From Acidimicrobiales bacterium (GTDB lineage: Bacteria > Actinomycetota > Acidimicrobiia > Acidimicrobiales > JABEUL01), in assembly GCA_013044465.1 (NCBI GenBank), contig JABEUL010000003.1, positions 1 to 17,375 of the forward strand: 17,375 nt of DNA, given 5' to 3'. This document shows positions 1 to 6,263 of this stretch, piece by piece; position 1 is the stretch's first letter; each line of letters begins with the position of its first letter. The translations under genes were made by a program, and so were the position numbers. The notes under the pieces were generated by a model. It worked only from the letters and a program-made list of their open reading frames with translations, was not told the DNA's origin and ran no database searches.

Positions 1-186
1 GATGTAACCGTCGCGGGCCAGCACGCTCAAGTGAGCATGGACCGAAGAAGCCGAAGCAAAGCCAACGGCTTCACCAATTTCTCTTACAGATGGGGGATAG
101 CCTTTTTCCTCCAGGAACTCTGAAATAAAGCTGAGGATATCTTTTCTTCTAGGAGTTAGTTTTTCTCTCAAGGATCGCCCTTTCAT
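1..186 (-). CDS. lexA: LexA repressor, N-terminal part (cut by window edge)
   Basis: Reading the minus strand from the ATG at 186 gives 62 codons beginning MKGRSLREKLTPRRKDIL and running off the left edge. This is the LexA winged helix-turn-helix: LTPRRKDIL, then GYPPSVREIGEAVGFAS, then SSVHAHLSVLARDGYI, the recognition-helix region. LexA binds SOS operators as a dimer and self-cleaves when RecA is activated; the Ser/Lys protease domain lies outside the window. No Shine-Dalgarno is visible before the ATG, but a TAGAAT -10 element (206-201) lies 14 nt upstream, so the leader would be very short. The gene diverges from the LysM gene across a region full of LexA-box-like palindromes, which implies autoregulation. 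Identity is very secure from motif and synteny. Confidence 0.96.
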   Translation of the reverse strand, partial: MKGRSLREKLTPRRKDILSFISEFLEEKGYPPSVREIGEAVGFASASSVHAHLSVLARDGYI

Positions 187-200
187 TTGCTGATTTGTAG

Positions 201-229
201 ATTCTACTACGTATGGAGAAAAAAAACAA
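201..229 (-). promoter_or_regulatory. Putative lexA promoter
   Basis: On the minus strand, TTGTTT (229-224) and TAGAAT (206-201) are 17 bp apart and sit just upstream of the lexA ATG at 186. The predicted transcript start would be only a few bases before the ATG. The -35 element overlaps the outermost LexA-box-like palindrome (227-240), which would suit self-repression. Called by eye; the -35 is weak. Confidence 0.45.
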
Positions 230-240
230 ACATATGTTCC
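227..240. promoter_or_regulatory. LexA (SOS) box 1
   Basis: CAAACATATGTTCC matches the Gram-positive SOS consensus CGAACRNRYGTTYC with one mismatch (A for G at position 2). It overlaps the -35 of the lexA promoter. It is the first of four 14-bp boxes in the lexA/LysM intergenic region. Confidence 0.6.
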
Positions 241-254
241 GAAACAAATGTTCA
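241..254. promoter_or_regulatory. Degenerate LexA-box-like palindrome 2
   Basis: GAAACAAATGTTCA directly abuts box 1 and keeps the AAC-N4-GTTC core, but it has three mismatches to the consensus (positions 1, 2 and 14). It may be a weak auxiliary site or chance similarity. Confidence 0.3.
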
Positions 255-263
255 CATAAATAG

Positions 264-277
264 CGAACAAGCGTTCT
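264..277. promoter_or_regulatory. LexA (SOS) box 3
   Basis: CGAACAAGCGTTCT has the intact CGAAC-N4-GTTC core and one mismatch to CGAACRNRYGTTYC. It lies between the two divergent promoters and is the best match to the canonical site in the window. Confidence 0.75.
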
Positions 278-283
278 TTTTGT

Positions 284-314
284 GTTACAATCGAACATAT
301 GTCCGTGTTATATA
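284..314 (+). promoter_or_regulatory. Putative promoter of the LysM gene
   Basis: GTTACA (284-289) and TATATA (309-314), 19 bp apart, form a weak sigma70-type promoter that brackets LexA box 4. The start would fall near 320, leaving a leader of about 45 nt with a strong AAGGAGG ribosome site at 356-362. Placement is tentative. Confidence 0.35.
292..305. promoter_or_regulatory. LexA (SOS) box 4
   Basis: CGAACATATGTCCG has an intact left half and a near-complete right half (two mismatches). It sits immediately before the TATATA -10-like sequence (309-314) of the LysM gene, so a bound repressor would block that promoter. Confidence 0.6.
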
Positions 315-366
315 TGGAAAATCGCCTTTGCGAAGCGGCATTGGCAACTCTACTTAAGGAGGCAAG

Positions 367-957
367 GTGACTGGTATAGAAAAAAAGCGTGCACTTCCTA
401 TTGGGTGTGCAGAATGGAATAGGGATCGCTTTGGGGAATCATTGACCTTTGGTTCCCTTGCCTTAGATATTAGCCAAGCTGCTCCTGAAGTCTTACCTAA
501 TCCCAGTCTAGATAAGGCGAGAGACTTTAGAATAATCCATGGTGGAAGCCATTTTAATGACTATCCAGTTAGGCAGAATTTCCCAGAACTGAGATCTCCA
601 AATGTCGATACTAGGAGAGTTGACTACCGAGAAGTTAATGGTGCCAGACCTCGCATTGGGGTGCAAACTGCATGGATTAGGAGCTCCGCATTTTTTAGGA
701 ATGCAGCTGTTCTAGTCGCAATTGGTGTTTTTTTGGTGGTTTTCAATCCATTTGCCAGGTTGGATCCATCGGCCCTTCCACCAAATGTCTCACCTAGCCA
801 CCCTTTGGTAATTACTGTTCAACCAGGTGACACACTTTGGAGCATTGCACAAAGAGTCGAGCCTGGTAAAGACCCTAGGCCCCTAGTGGATTTGCTAAAT
901 TCAGCCACGGGCGGGAAACCAATAGATCCAGGTCAACAGATAGTCTTGAAATAGCGA
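367..957 (+). CDS. Membrane-anchored LysM protein, putative SOS cell-division inhibitor (YneA/ChiZ-like)
   Basis: The 195-residue protein starts at GTG 367, four bases after AAGGAGG. It has three parts: an N-terminal region of about 110 residues with no motif I recognise, a single hydrophobic segment at about 112-128 (NAAVLVAIGVFLVVF), and a C-terminal LysM domain at about 147-195 (ITVQPGDTLWSIAQRV ... IDPGQQIVLK) that should bind peptidoglycan outside the membrane. The order lexA, divergent small LysM protein, nrdR matches yneA in Bacillus, Rv2719c (chiZ) in Mycobacterium and divS-type loci in corynebacteria, whose products delay division after DNA damage. LexA boxes overlap its promoter. 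The function is inferred from synteny and architecture. The long N-terminal domain is unusual compared with YneA, which has only a short cytoplasmic tail. Confidence 0.85.
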
Positions 958-975
958 CCCTGTTTTAATTGGGTA

Positions 976-991
976 CATCTAGCGCTAGATG
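976..991. repeat. Perfect 16-bp palindrome upstream of nrdR
   Basis: CATCTAGCGCTAGATG is a perfect palindrome with no spacer, in the gap between the LysM gene and nrdR. It lacks a following T-run, so it is a poor terminator. It does not fit the known NrdR-box pattern. It could be an operator for an unknown regulator of nrdR. Confidence 0.55.
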
Positions 992-1128
992 ACTAGCCGT
1001 TTGAAAAATTCAATAAGTTGCATTTTTTGGAGTCTAGAGTTTCAATTGGTTCCTAGACGGGAAGGAGTTGGTTAGATTCCTTCAAATGTTGTATGAGTAG
1101 CGTTTTCTCAAATAGTCTTATTGTTACA

Positions 1129-1614
1129 ATGAGATGTCCAATGTGTGGGCTAGACGATGACAAAGTTGTCGAATCAAGACCCGCAGAAAATGGGAATGCC
1201 ATCCGAAGGCGACGTGAGTGTCTAGGTTGTCATTTTCGATTTACTACTTTTGAACGTAGTGAAGGTGCCCTAAGAGTTCTGAAAAGATCTGGAGAAAGGG
1301 AACCTTTTTTGCGTGAGAAAGTCGAAGGCGGACTTCGTGCGGCGTGTAAAAACCGACCAATTACCGAGGCAGATCTTGAGAGGCTCGTGGATGAGTTGGA
1401 GCAAAAAGTTCGGGCCAAGGGTTCCCTCATACAAAGTAGTGAGATCGGCGTTTTGATTCTAGAGGGTTTAGCACAGCTCGACCAAGTAGCGTATATGCGC
1501 TTTGCCAGTGTCTATAAGGATTTTACCGGCCTTGCTGATTTTCAAAGAGAGGTGATGATGTTGGAAAAGACAACTCAGCCAAAACACCGCCGAAGAAGAA
1601 AGGACGATGTATGA
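1129..1614 (+). CDS. nrdR: Transcriptional repressor NrdR
   Basis: NrdR senses ATP/dATP through an ATP-cone and represses ribonucleotide reductase operons. From ATG 1129 the product is 161 residues, the normal family size, and starts MRCPMCG as NrdR proteins do. The zinc ribbon uses C3, C6, C31 and C34 (CPMC ... CLGC), followed by FRFTTFER and an ATP-cone spanning roughly 49-139 (VLKRSGEREPF, ending at the YMRFASVYKDF segment). The basic tail ends KHRRRRKDDV. The frame is open upstream to an ATG at 1093, but the extra 12 residues are not family-like. Neither start has a well-placed Shine-Dalgarno; a TAGTCT element at 1113-1118 would allow a nearly leaderless message. The 3' end overlaps the next gene by ATGA. 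Confidence 0.95.
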   Translation: MRCPMCGLDDDKVVESRPAENGNAIRRRRECLGCHFRFTTFERSEGALRVLKRSGEREPFLREKVEGGLRAACKNRPITEADLERLVDELEQKVRAKGSLIQSSEIGVLILEGLAQLDQVAYMRFASVYKDFTGLADFQREVMMLEKTTQPKHRRRRKDDV

Positions 1615-2321
1615 TGCCAGATATTTATAGCGAGATCCCACATAGCGCAATGGCAATTTTTGCACATCCCGACGATGCAGAGATGGCATGTGGCGGCACT
1701 TTAGCTAAATGGGCGTCTGAAGGTTCATCACTGACGTTGATTGTTTGTGCAAAGGGAGACAAGGGGAATAACGACCCTCTGACTGATTTAGTTCAGCTTG
1801 AAAATACAAGAAAGGATGAAGCGATAAGGGGATCTGAGTGCCTTGGAATAAAAGAAACTATTTTTTTGGGCATTCCAGATGGAGAGATAGAGGCCGATCG
1901 AAATTTAATTGGAAGACTGGTCGAGATTATTCGGTTCCATCGGCCCGATGTTTTAATTTGTCCTGATCCCACTGCAATATTTTTCGGGCAGGCCTATTAC
2001 AATCATCGCGATCATAGGATGGTGGGCTGGGCTACTTTAGATGCCGCTTCGCCATCGGCTGCAAATCCACTGTATTTTCCCGAGAGCGGGGAGATGCACA
2101 GTGTTCCCTTAGCTCTAATGACTGGGACTTTAGAGCCAGATATTTGCATTGATATCACCGCAGAAGTCGAAGTCAAGGCAAAAGCAGTAAGTTGTCACGA
2201 ATCGCAGATTGGCCCGAATCCTCGCTGGGTAGAAGATGTGATTCGCCAACGTGGGAGAGAGTTTGGGCAGAAAGTTGGCTTTCAATATGGCGAAGGTTTT
2301 CGCAAGGTTAGGTTTGGTTAG
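1611..2321 (+). CDS. PIG-L / LmbE family zinc deacetylase
   Basis: This 236-residue protein belongs to the family that removes N-acetyl groups from sugar substrates (GlcNAc-PI, GlcNAc-inositol in mycothiol synthesis, BshB-type malate conjugates). The signature AHPDDAE is at residues 18-24, with H19 and D22 as expected zinc ligands and D21 as the expected general base. HRDH (132-135) supplies the third ligand, corresponding to HPDH in MshB. The length suits a single catalytic domain, with no signal peptide. ATG 1611 overlaps the nrdR stop as ATGA, so the two are probably translationally coupled. The substrate cannot be told; a mycothiol-related role (MshB or Mca type) is possible in an actinobacterium but is inference. 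Confidence 0.9.
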   Translation: MMPDIYSEIPHSAMAIFAHPDDAEMACGGTLAKWASEGSSLTLIVCAKGDKGNNDPLTDLVQLENTRKDEAIRGSECLGIKETIFLGIPDGEIEADRNLIGRLVEIIRFHRPDVLICPDPTAIFFGQAYYNHRDHRMVGWATLDAASPSAANPLYFPESGEMHSVPLALMTGTLEPDICIDITAEVEVKAKAVSCHESQIGPNPRWVEDVIRQRGREFGQKVGFQYGEGFRKVRFG

Positions 2322-2323
2322 CG

Positions 2324-2338
2324 CTTAGATCTCCTAAG
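2324..2338. repeat. Small inverted repeat before dinB
   Basis: CTTAG-ATCTC-CTAAG is a 5-bp stem with a 5-nt loop just after the deacetylase stop. It has no U-tract. It may be a weak attenuating hairpin or chance. Confidence 0.25.
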
Positions 2339-2363
2339 TCAGGCAACTTTATGAAGGCAATTT

Positions 2364-3650
2364 ATGGAGAACTTCAATAGTCCAAAAATCACTTCGGGAG
2401 TGGATGAACCAAATATCCTCCATGTCGACATGGATGCTTTTTTTGCCGCCGTAGAGATACTTGATGACCAGTCGCTAAAGGGAAAACCAGTAATTGTGGG
2501 AGGGACTGGATCAAGGGGAGTGGTGGCCGCTTGTACATACGAAGCCAGAGCATTCGGAGTGAGGTCCGGGATGCCAATGTTTAGAGCTCGGAAAGTTTGC
2601 CCACAAGGGGTATTTTTGCCTGGACGTTATAAACGCTACGTAGAGTTAAGTAAGAAGCTCCATTTAGTGTTTGAGACTTACTCGCCATTTATCGAGCCAA
2701 TCGCATTAGACGAGGCGTTTTTGGATGTAAGTGGGGCTCACCTACTTTTTGGAAGTTCACTAGAAATTGCCAGGAGCCTTAGGCGAGAAATCTATAGTCA
2801 GCTAAGTCTTAACTGCAGCGTCGGAATCGGAAGAACAAGACTGGTCGCCAAGTTAGCCAGCAAAAAGGCAAAGCCAAATGCGAAAAGAGTTCCTGGTATC
2901 GGATACTTTGAAGATGGTATTTATCAGATTGGGGGAGGTGATGAGAAAAAGTTTTTGTTTTCGTTGCCAGTCAGCGAGATTTGGGGCATTGGACCAGTTA
3001 CAACTGCGAGCTTGACGAAAATGGGAATTCACTCAGTGGAGGAACTGTCAAGAGTTGATTACCAGGTATTGGTGTCTAAATTTGGTTTAGCTAGGGCAGC
3101 ATGGTTAAAAAGCATCACGTCAGGCGAAGTTCAAGAGCAACTGGTTTCAAAGTCAGAAATTAAATCCATTTCACATGAAGAGACGTTTAGTACTGATTTA
3201 GATTCACATTCGTCACTTGACATTCATCTAGTTAGGCTTTGTGATGCCGTCACAAGGCGGCTACGCTCTGGTAACTACAGAGCAACCACAGTGGTATTAG
3301 TGCTTAAATATAGTGATTTCACGAGGATTTCAAGGCAATTGAAATTTGCTTCACCGAGTAATGACCCACGAACTTTCCTAAAAGAAGTTAGATCAATTCT
3401 CTCTCAAATCGACGTGTCCTCGGGAATCAGATTGATTGGAATCGGAGCTAGTGGTCTTTTGGAGACCAAAGGTATCGAAGATCAGCTTTCATTCGAGGAT
3501 ACAAATCTGGAATCTGAAGGCTCATATGGTCTAATTGAGGCAATAGATGAGATTAGAGCTAAATATGGCCTAAATTCGCTAGGACCGGCTTCTATTAATG
3601 GGTCGAATTCACTTAAGGCCAAAGAACATGGAGACAATCAGTGGGGATAG
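2364..3650 (+). CDS. dinB: DNA polymerase IV (Y-family translesion polymerase)
   Basis: The 428-residue protein copies past damaged bases. The palm carries LHVDMDAFFAAVE (catalytic D22, steric-gate F27), YEARAFGVRSGMP (59-71), and the catalytic pair in IALDEAFLDVSG (D116, E117). CSVGIGRTRLVAKLASKKAKPN follows as the conserved lysine-rich motif, then the helix-hairpin-helix thumb around LPVSEIWGIGPVT (about 198-215) and the little-finger domain. QLSFE (374-378) near the C-terminus looks like a sliding-clamp binding peptide. The start at ATG 2364 has GAAGG at 2353-2357. It is 42 bp after the deacetylase and in the same direction. No LexA box lies in that gap, so SOS control here would have to come from upstream read-through. 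All active-site residues are present, so the enzyme is probably functional. Confidence 0.96.
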   Translation: MENFNSPKITSGVDEPNILHVDMDAFFAAVEILDDQSLKGKPVIVGGTGSRGVVAACTYEARAFGVRSGMPMFRARKVCPQGVFLPGRYKRYVELSKKLHLVFETYSPFIEPIALDEAFLDVSGAHLLFGSSLEIARSLRREIYSQLSLNCSVGIGRTRLVAKLASKKAKPNAKRVPGIGYFEDGIYQIGGGDEKKFLFSLPVSEIWGIGPVTTASLTKMGIHSVEELSRVDYQVLVSKFGLARAAWLKSITSGEVQEQLVSKSEIKSISHEETFSTDLDSHSSLDIHLVRLCDAVTRRLRSGNYRATTVVLVLKYSDFTRISRQLKFASPSNDPRTFLKEVRSILSQIDVSSGIRLIGIGASGLLETKGIEDQLSFEDTNLESEGSYGLIEAIDEIRAKYGLNSLGPASINGSNSLKAKEHGDNQWG

Positions 3651-3658
3651 TGAAATTT

Positions 3659-3680
3659 GGCAAAATTGCTTCGTTTTGCC
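3659..3680. repeat. Hairpin after dinB
   Basis: GGCAAAA, an 8-nt loop, then TTTTGCC gives a perfect 7-bp stem nine bases after the dinB stop. It is the clearest stem in this gap and probably marks the end of the lexA-side transcription unit, but no T-run follows, so simple intrinsic termination is doubtful. Confidence 0.45.
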
Positions 3681-3771
3681 CACATATTGACCAGCTAATC
3701 GTATTGCAGAAAGCCTCTATATCAAAGTAATTCGGCATTTTTGTGAGAATTTCGAAGTTTAGAAGGGATCA

Positions 3772-4194
3772 TTGGCAGGTGCTGTTGTAAACTCCCAAAA
3801 TTTGCGCGATTATATAGGTGTGCCTTTAAGTGACGAAGAGCAGAGAATCCTCCACGAGATGGAGCAGAATCTCTACCATGAAGATAGGGACTTTGTAGAT
3901 AGAGTCGGTAGTGAGACTGTCTACAAACATGCTGGGCGTAATCTAATCTGGGCCGGAATTGCCTTTGCGGCTGGGCTGGTTGGTTTGATCTATTTTCTCC
4001 CTAGGTCTATTCCGCTTTCTTTTACGGGATTTTTAGTGATGCTATTTGCGGCTCTTTGGTTTGAGCGGAACCTTCGGCGGATGGGCAAAGCTGGCTGGTA
4101 TGACGTCCATAAGTCGCTAAGGGATCATGGAATACCTGACGCCATGTCAGAGGCAAAGCAGAAGCTTCGAGACCGATTCCAGCATCCTGAATAG
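3772..4194 (+). CDS. DUF3040 family membrane protein
   Basis: The 140-residue protein has the typical DUF3040 opening VPLSDEEQRILHEMEQNLYHED (residues 17-38), seen in many small actinobacterial membrane proteins of unknown function. Two transmembrane segments follow at about 58-76 (NLIWAGIAFAAGLVGLIYF) and 81-97 (PLSFTGFLVMLFAALWF), then a basic C-terminal tail. The chosen TTG start at 3772 follows AGAAGGG at 3761-3767. A later GTG (3820) would start right at VPLSDEEQ and remains possible. Only nine bases separate its stop from the ROK kinase start, so the two are probably co-translated. No biochemical role is known to me. Confidence 0.85.
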   Translation: MAGAVVNSQNLRDYIGVPLSDEEQRILHEMEQNLYHEDRDFVDRVGSETVYKHAGRNLIWAGIAFAAGLVGLIYFLPRSIPLSFTGFLVMLFAALWFERNLRRMGKAGWYDVHKSLRDHGIPDAMSEAKQKLRDRFQHPE

Positions 4195-4203
4195 GGGCAA
4201 GGT

Positions 4204-5106
4204 TTGGGAAATTTGGCCTTAGGGGTTGACATAGGGGGAACTAAGATAGCAGTTGGGATTGGAAATAGTGACGGGGAAATACTTTCACAACAGTCGCATT
4301 CAGTGCCAAAAACCAAGGATCCGGAGGAGATTTTTGATTTAGTTGAAAAGCTGATTCAAAATGTAATGGGCACTTTAAGCTTTGACATCTCCGATCGGTC
4401 CATTTCAGATCATTTTGCCTGTTGCGGCGTGGGTTGTGGCGGGCCGATGGACAGGGTCAAAGGAATAGTTTCCCCAGTTAATATTGCTGCTTGGAGGCAG
4501 TTCCCGCTCAAATCCAGGCTTGAATCCAAACTGCCATTTCCAGTTTTTGTTGATAATGATGCTAAAGCACTCGCTCTTGGCGAAGGTTGGAAGGGTGGAG
4601 CACTGGGCAAGCTCGATTATATGGCAATGGTAGTCTCCACAGGGGTGGGAGGTGGGATAGTACTGGATGGCAAGCTTTTAGACGGCCGTTTGGGAAACGC
4701 TGGCCATATTGGTCACATTATTGTTGAGCCAACTGGGAGACAGTGTGGCTGCGGAGCATTTGGTTGCCTAGAAGCCGAGGCCTCTGGAACTGCAGTTTAT
4801 GCGATTACAGGTGTTGAACCCAAGGATGCTCCGGATGAAATTAAAGAGAGATGTGGAACAATGGTGGGAAGGGCTGTTGCCAGTGTGTCAAACCTTCTTG
4901 ATTTGGACCTTGTTTTAGTAGCTGGTTCGGTGGCTTTGGGGTATGGTGAAATTTTCTTTAGTGCAGCTAATAAAGAGGCAAGACAAAGGGCAAGATTGGA
5001 TTTCTCCAAAGACATAGTTATTCGTCCAGGTGGATTACTCGACAGTGGCCCACTTATTGGTGCGATGTCTGTTGGCTGGTCTGGACTTGAGGCTGGGTCA
5101 ACTTGA
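4204..5106 (+). CDS. ROK family sugar kinase (glucokinase-like)
   Basis: This is a 300-residue ROK kinase that phosphorylates a hexose or N-acetylhexosamine. The ATP phosphate loop LGVDIGGTKIAVG lies at residues 6-18, and VDNDA places the catalytic base at D119. The ROK zinc site is complete: H171 plus C181, C183 and C188 in RQCGCGAFGCLE. STGVGGGIVLDG is the second phosphate-binding motif. In classical glucokinases the zinc histidine belongs to a GE(I/L)GH motif whose Glu contacts the sugar. Here the same place reads NAGHIGH, with His for Glu, so glucose may not be the preferred substrate. The start is TTG 4204 behind AGGGGCAAGG. It is probably transcribed with the DUF3040 gene. Confidence 0.9.
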   Translation: MGNLALGVDIGGTKIAVGIGNSDGEILSQQSHSVPKTKDPEEIFDLVEKLIQNVMGTLSFDISDRSISDHFACCGVGCGGPMDRVKGIVSPVNIAAWRQFPLKSRLESKLPFPVFVDNDAKALALGEGWKGGALGKLDYMAMVVSTGVGGGIVLDGKLLDGRLGNAGHIGHIIVEPTGRQCGCGAFGCLEAEASGTAVYAITGVEPKDAPDEIKERCGTMVGRAVASVSNLLDLDLVLVAGSVALGYGEIFFSAANKEARQRARLDFSKDIVIRPGGLLDSGPLIGAMSVGWSGLEAGST

Positions 5107-5132
5107 AGAGTGATTTTGGATTAGGCGACTAA

Positions 5133-5405
5133 ATGGATAAAGTGTTAGGTGACAATAGCTACCCAAGGAGAAAATGGTTAAGGAAGTCTTTTCTTGCAGT
5201 TCTGAAAAGGCCAGATCTGTGGATAGTCTCCCTTGTACAGGTTTTTTCACTAGTTCCCACAAGCTGGTGGCAAAAAAAACCATATCTTCCACTTCCAGAT
5301 AAGCAATGGATTAAATTCCGGATGGAAACGGCATTTGGCGATCCAAATAACCGCCCTTTACCTCAAGATACGATATCCTTTCTTGAGTGGTGTAAGAGAG
5401 GGTAA
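5133..5405 (+). CDS. Conserved small actinobacterial protein, function unknown
   Basis: The 90-residue soluble protein has a basic N-terminus and the pattern RPDLWIVSLVQVFSLVP, SWWQKKPYLPLPD, KFRMETAFGD and ISFLEWCKRG. I recognise this W-rich pattern as a small hypothetical protein found widely in actinobacteria, but I know of no function. It starts at ATG 5133, 26 bp after the kinase stop, with no strong ribosome site visible, and lies 59 bp before the HNH gene in the same direction. The hydrophobic stretch at about 27-42 is probably a helix of a small folded domain rather than a membrane span. Confidence 0.75.
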   Translation: MDKVLGDNSYPRRKWLRKSFLAVLKRPDLWIVSLVQVFSLVPTSWWQKKPYLPLPDKQWIKFRMETAFGDPNNRPLPQDTISFLEWCKRG

Positions 5406-5464
5406 ATTCTTGGATATGAACCTCATGAGAAATAAGATACCGATAGTGGTCTAGGTGACAGTCG

Positions 5465-6058
5465 ATGCCTGATAGGAGTCACCGGGTCAATAATGTGCAT
5501 GAAAACGGCATCGAAAAGTCTTTTGCGCCAAAAAACTCGCTTGTCGGGCAGTCGAGAGTATTAGTCTTAAATGCCACATATGAACCGTTGGGTGTAGTGG
5601 CATCCAGGCGTGCGGTGGTTCTTGTAATGCAAGAAAAAGCCGAACTTTTACACACTACTGGGAGAAGATTTCACTCCGCCAGGAACGAAATTCCCGAACC
5701 ATCTGTAGTCAGGCTGGCCTATCGGGTCAAAGTGCCATATCTGTCTTCAATGGCATTGACAAGAAAAGCTGTTTTCACAAGAGATGACTATCGCTGCCAA
5801 TATTGTGGAGGGCCGGCCGAGAGTATTGATCATGTAATCCCAAGGGCAAAAGGTGGTCCTCACACCTGGGACAACGTAGTAGCAGCCTGCAGGGCCTGCA
5901 ATACAAAAAAGGAAGACAGGCTTCCTCATGAAATAGGTTTTGTGCTCAAAAAAACACCGCATCAACCGAGGGACAGGTGGTGGTATATTAGGGCATCTAA
6001 TGGCAATCGTGAGGACTGGGCACCCTATTTAGGAGCTCCGGCTCCTCTTAGTGCTTAG
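5465..6058 (+). CDS. HNH endonuclease family protein
   Basis: The 197-residue protein has an N-terminal domain starting RVLVLNATYEPLGVV and a C-terminal HNH zinc-finger nuclease fold. The zinc cysteines are C111 and C114 (CQYC) and C142 and C145 (CRAC). The catalytic motif IDHVIPRAKGG includes H123, followed by WDNVVAACRACNTKKEDR, with Asn in TWDN as the central residue. This arrangement is the common chromosomal actinobacterial HNH protein, not an intron or restriction enzyme. Its cellular target is unknown to me. ATG 5465 has GGTGA at 5455-5459; the first 28 residues before VGQSRVLVL are variable, so the true start could be later. Confidence 0.9.
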   Translation: MPDRSHRVNNVHENGIEKSFAPKNSLVGQSRVLVLNATYEPLGVVASRRAVVLVMQEKAELLHTTGRRFHSARNEIPEPSVVRLAYRVKVPYLSSMALTRKAVFTRDDYRCQYCGGPAESIDHVIPRAKGGPHTWDNVVAACRACNTKKEDRLPHEIGFVLKKTPHQPRDRWWYIRASNGNREDWAPYLGAPAPLSA

Positions 6059-6066
6059 AATTTAAA

Positions 6067-6216
6067 TTGAACGAATCCCATCGGCCTATAAATTGGTGCC
6101 AACTACTTTGGATAACTGAAGCCGAAGGGAAGCCTTATTTCAAGTTGCACGATTTTTTTGAATATCTAGAATGTTGGAGTTGGCAATCAACCCTTCCCAA
6201 GCAAAAGCAGAATTAA
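6067..6216 (+). CDS. Possible small ORF after the HNH gene (49 codons)
   Basis: A TTG at 6067 opens a 49-codon frame with protein-like composition: WCQLLWITEAEG, then KPYFKLHDFFEYLECWSWQS, ending LPKQKQN before TAA. It is rich in aromatic residues and has no low-complexity bias, which is why I list it. There is no Shine-Dalgarno, and I recognise no family. It could be a genuine small gene, the 3' remnant of a lost gene, or chance. Confidence 0.3.
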   Translation: MNESHRPINWCQLLWITEAEGKPYFKLHDFFEYLECWSWQSTLPKQKQN

Positions 6217-6263
6217 TGGTAAGTTGTGTAACTACTAAATTTTCATATAGAAAATCTGTAGAA

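Noticed and set aside
976..991. Interpretation of the palindrome as an NrdR box
   Set aside because: The NrdR box has an ACACTATATATTGTGT-like AT core; this palindrome has a GCGC centre and no match.
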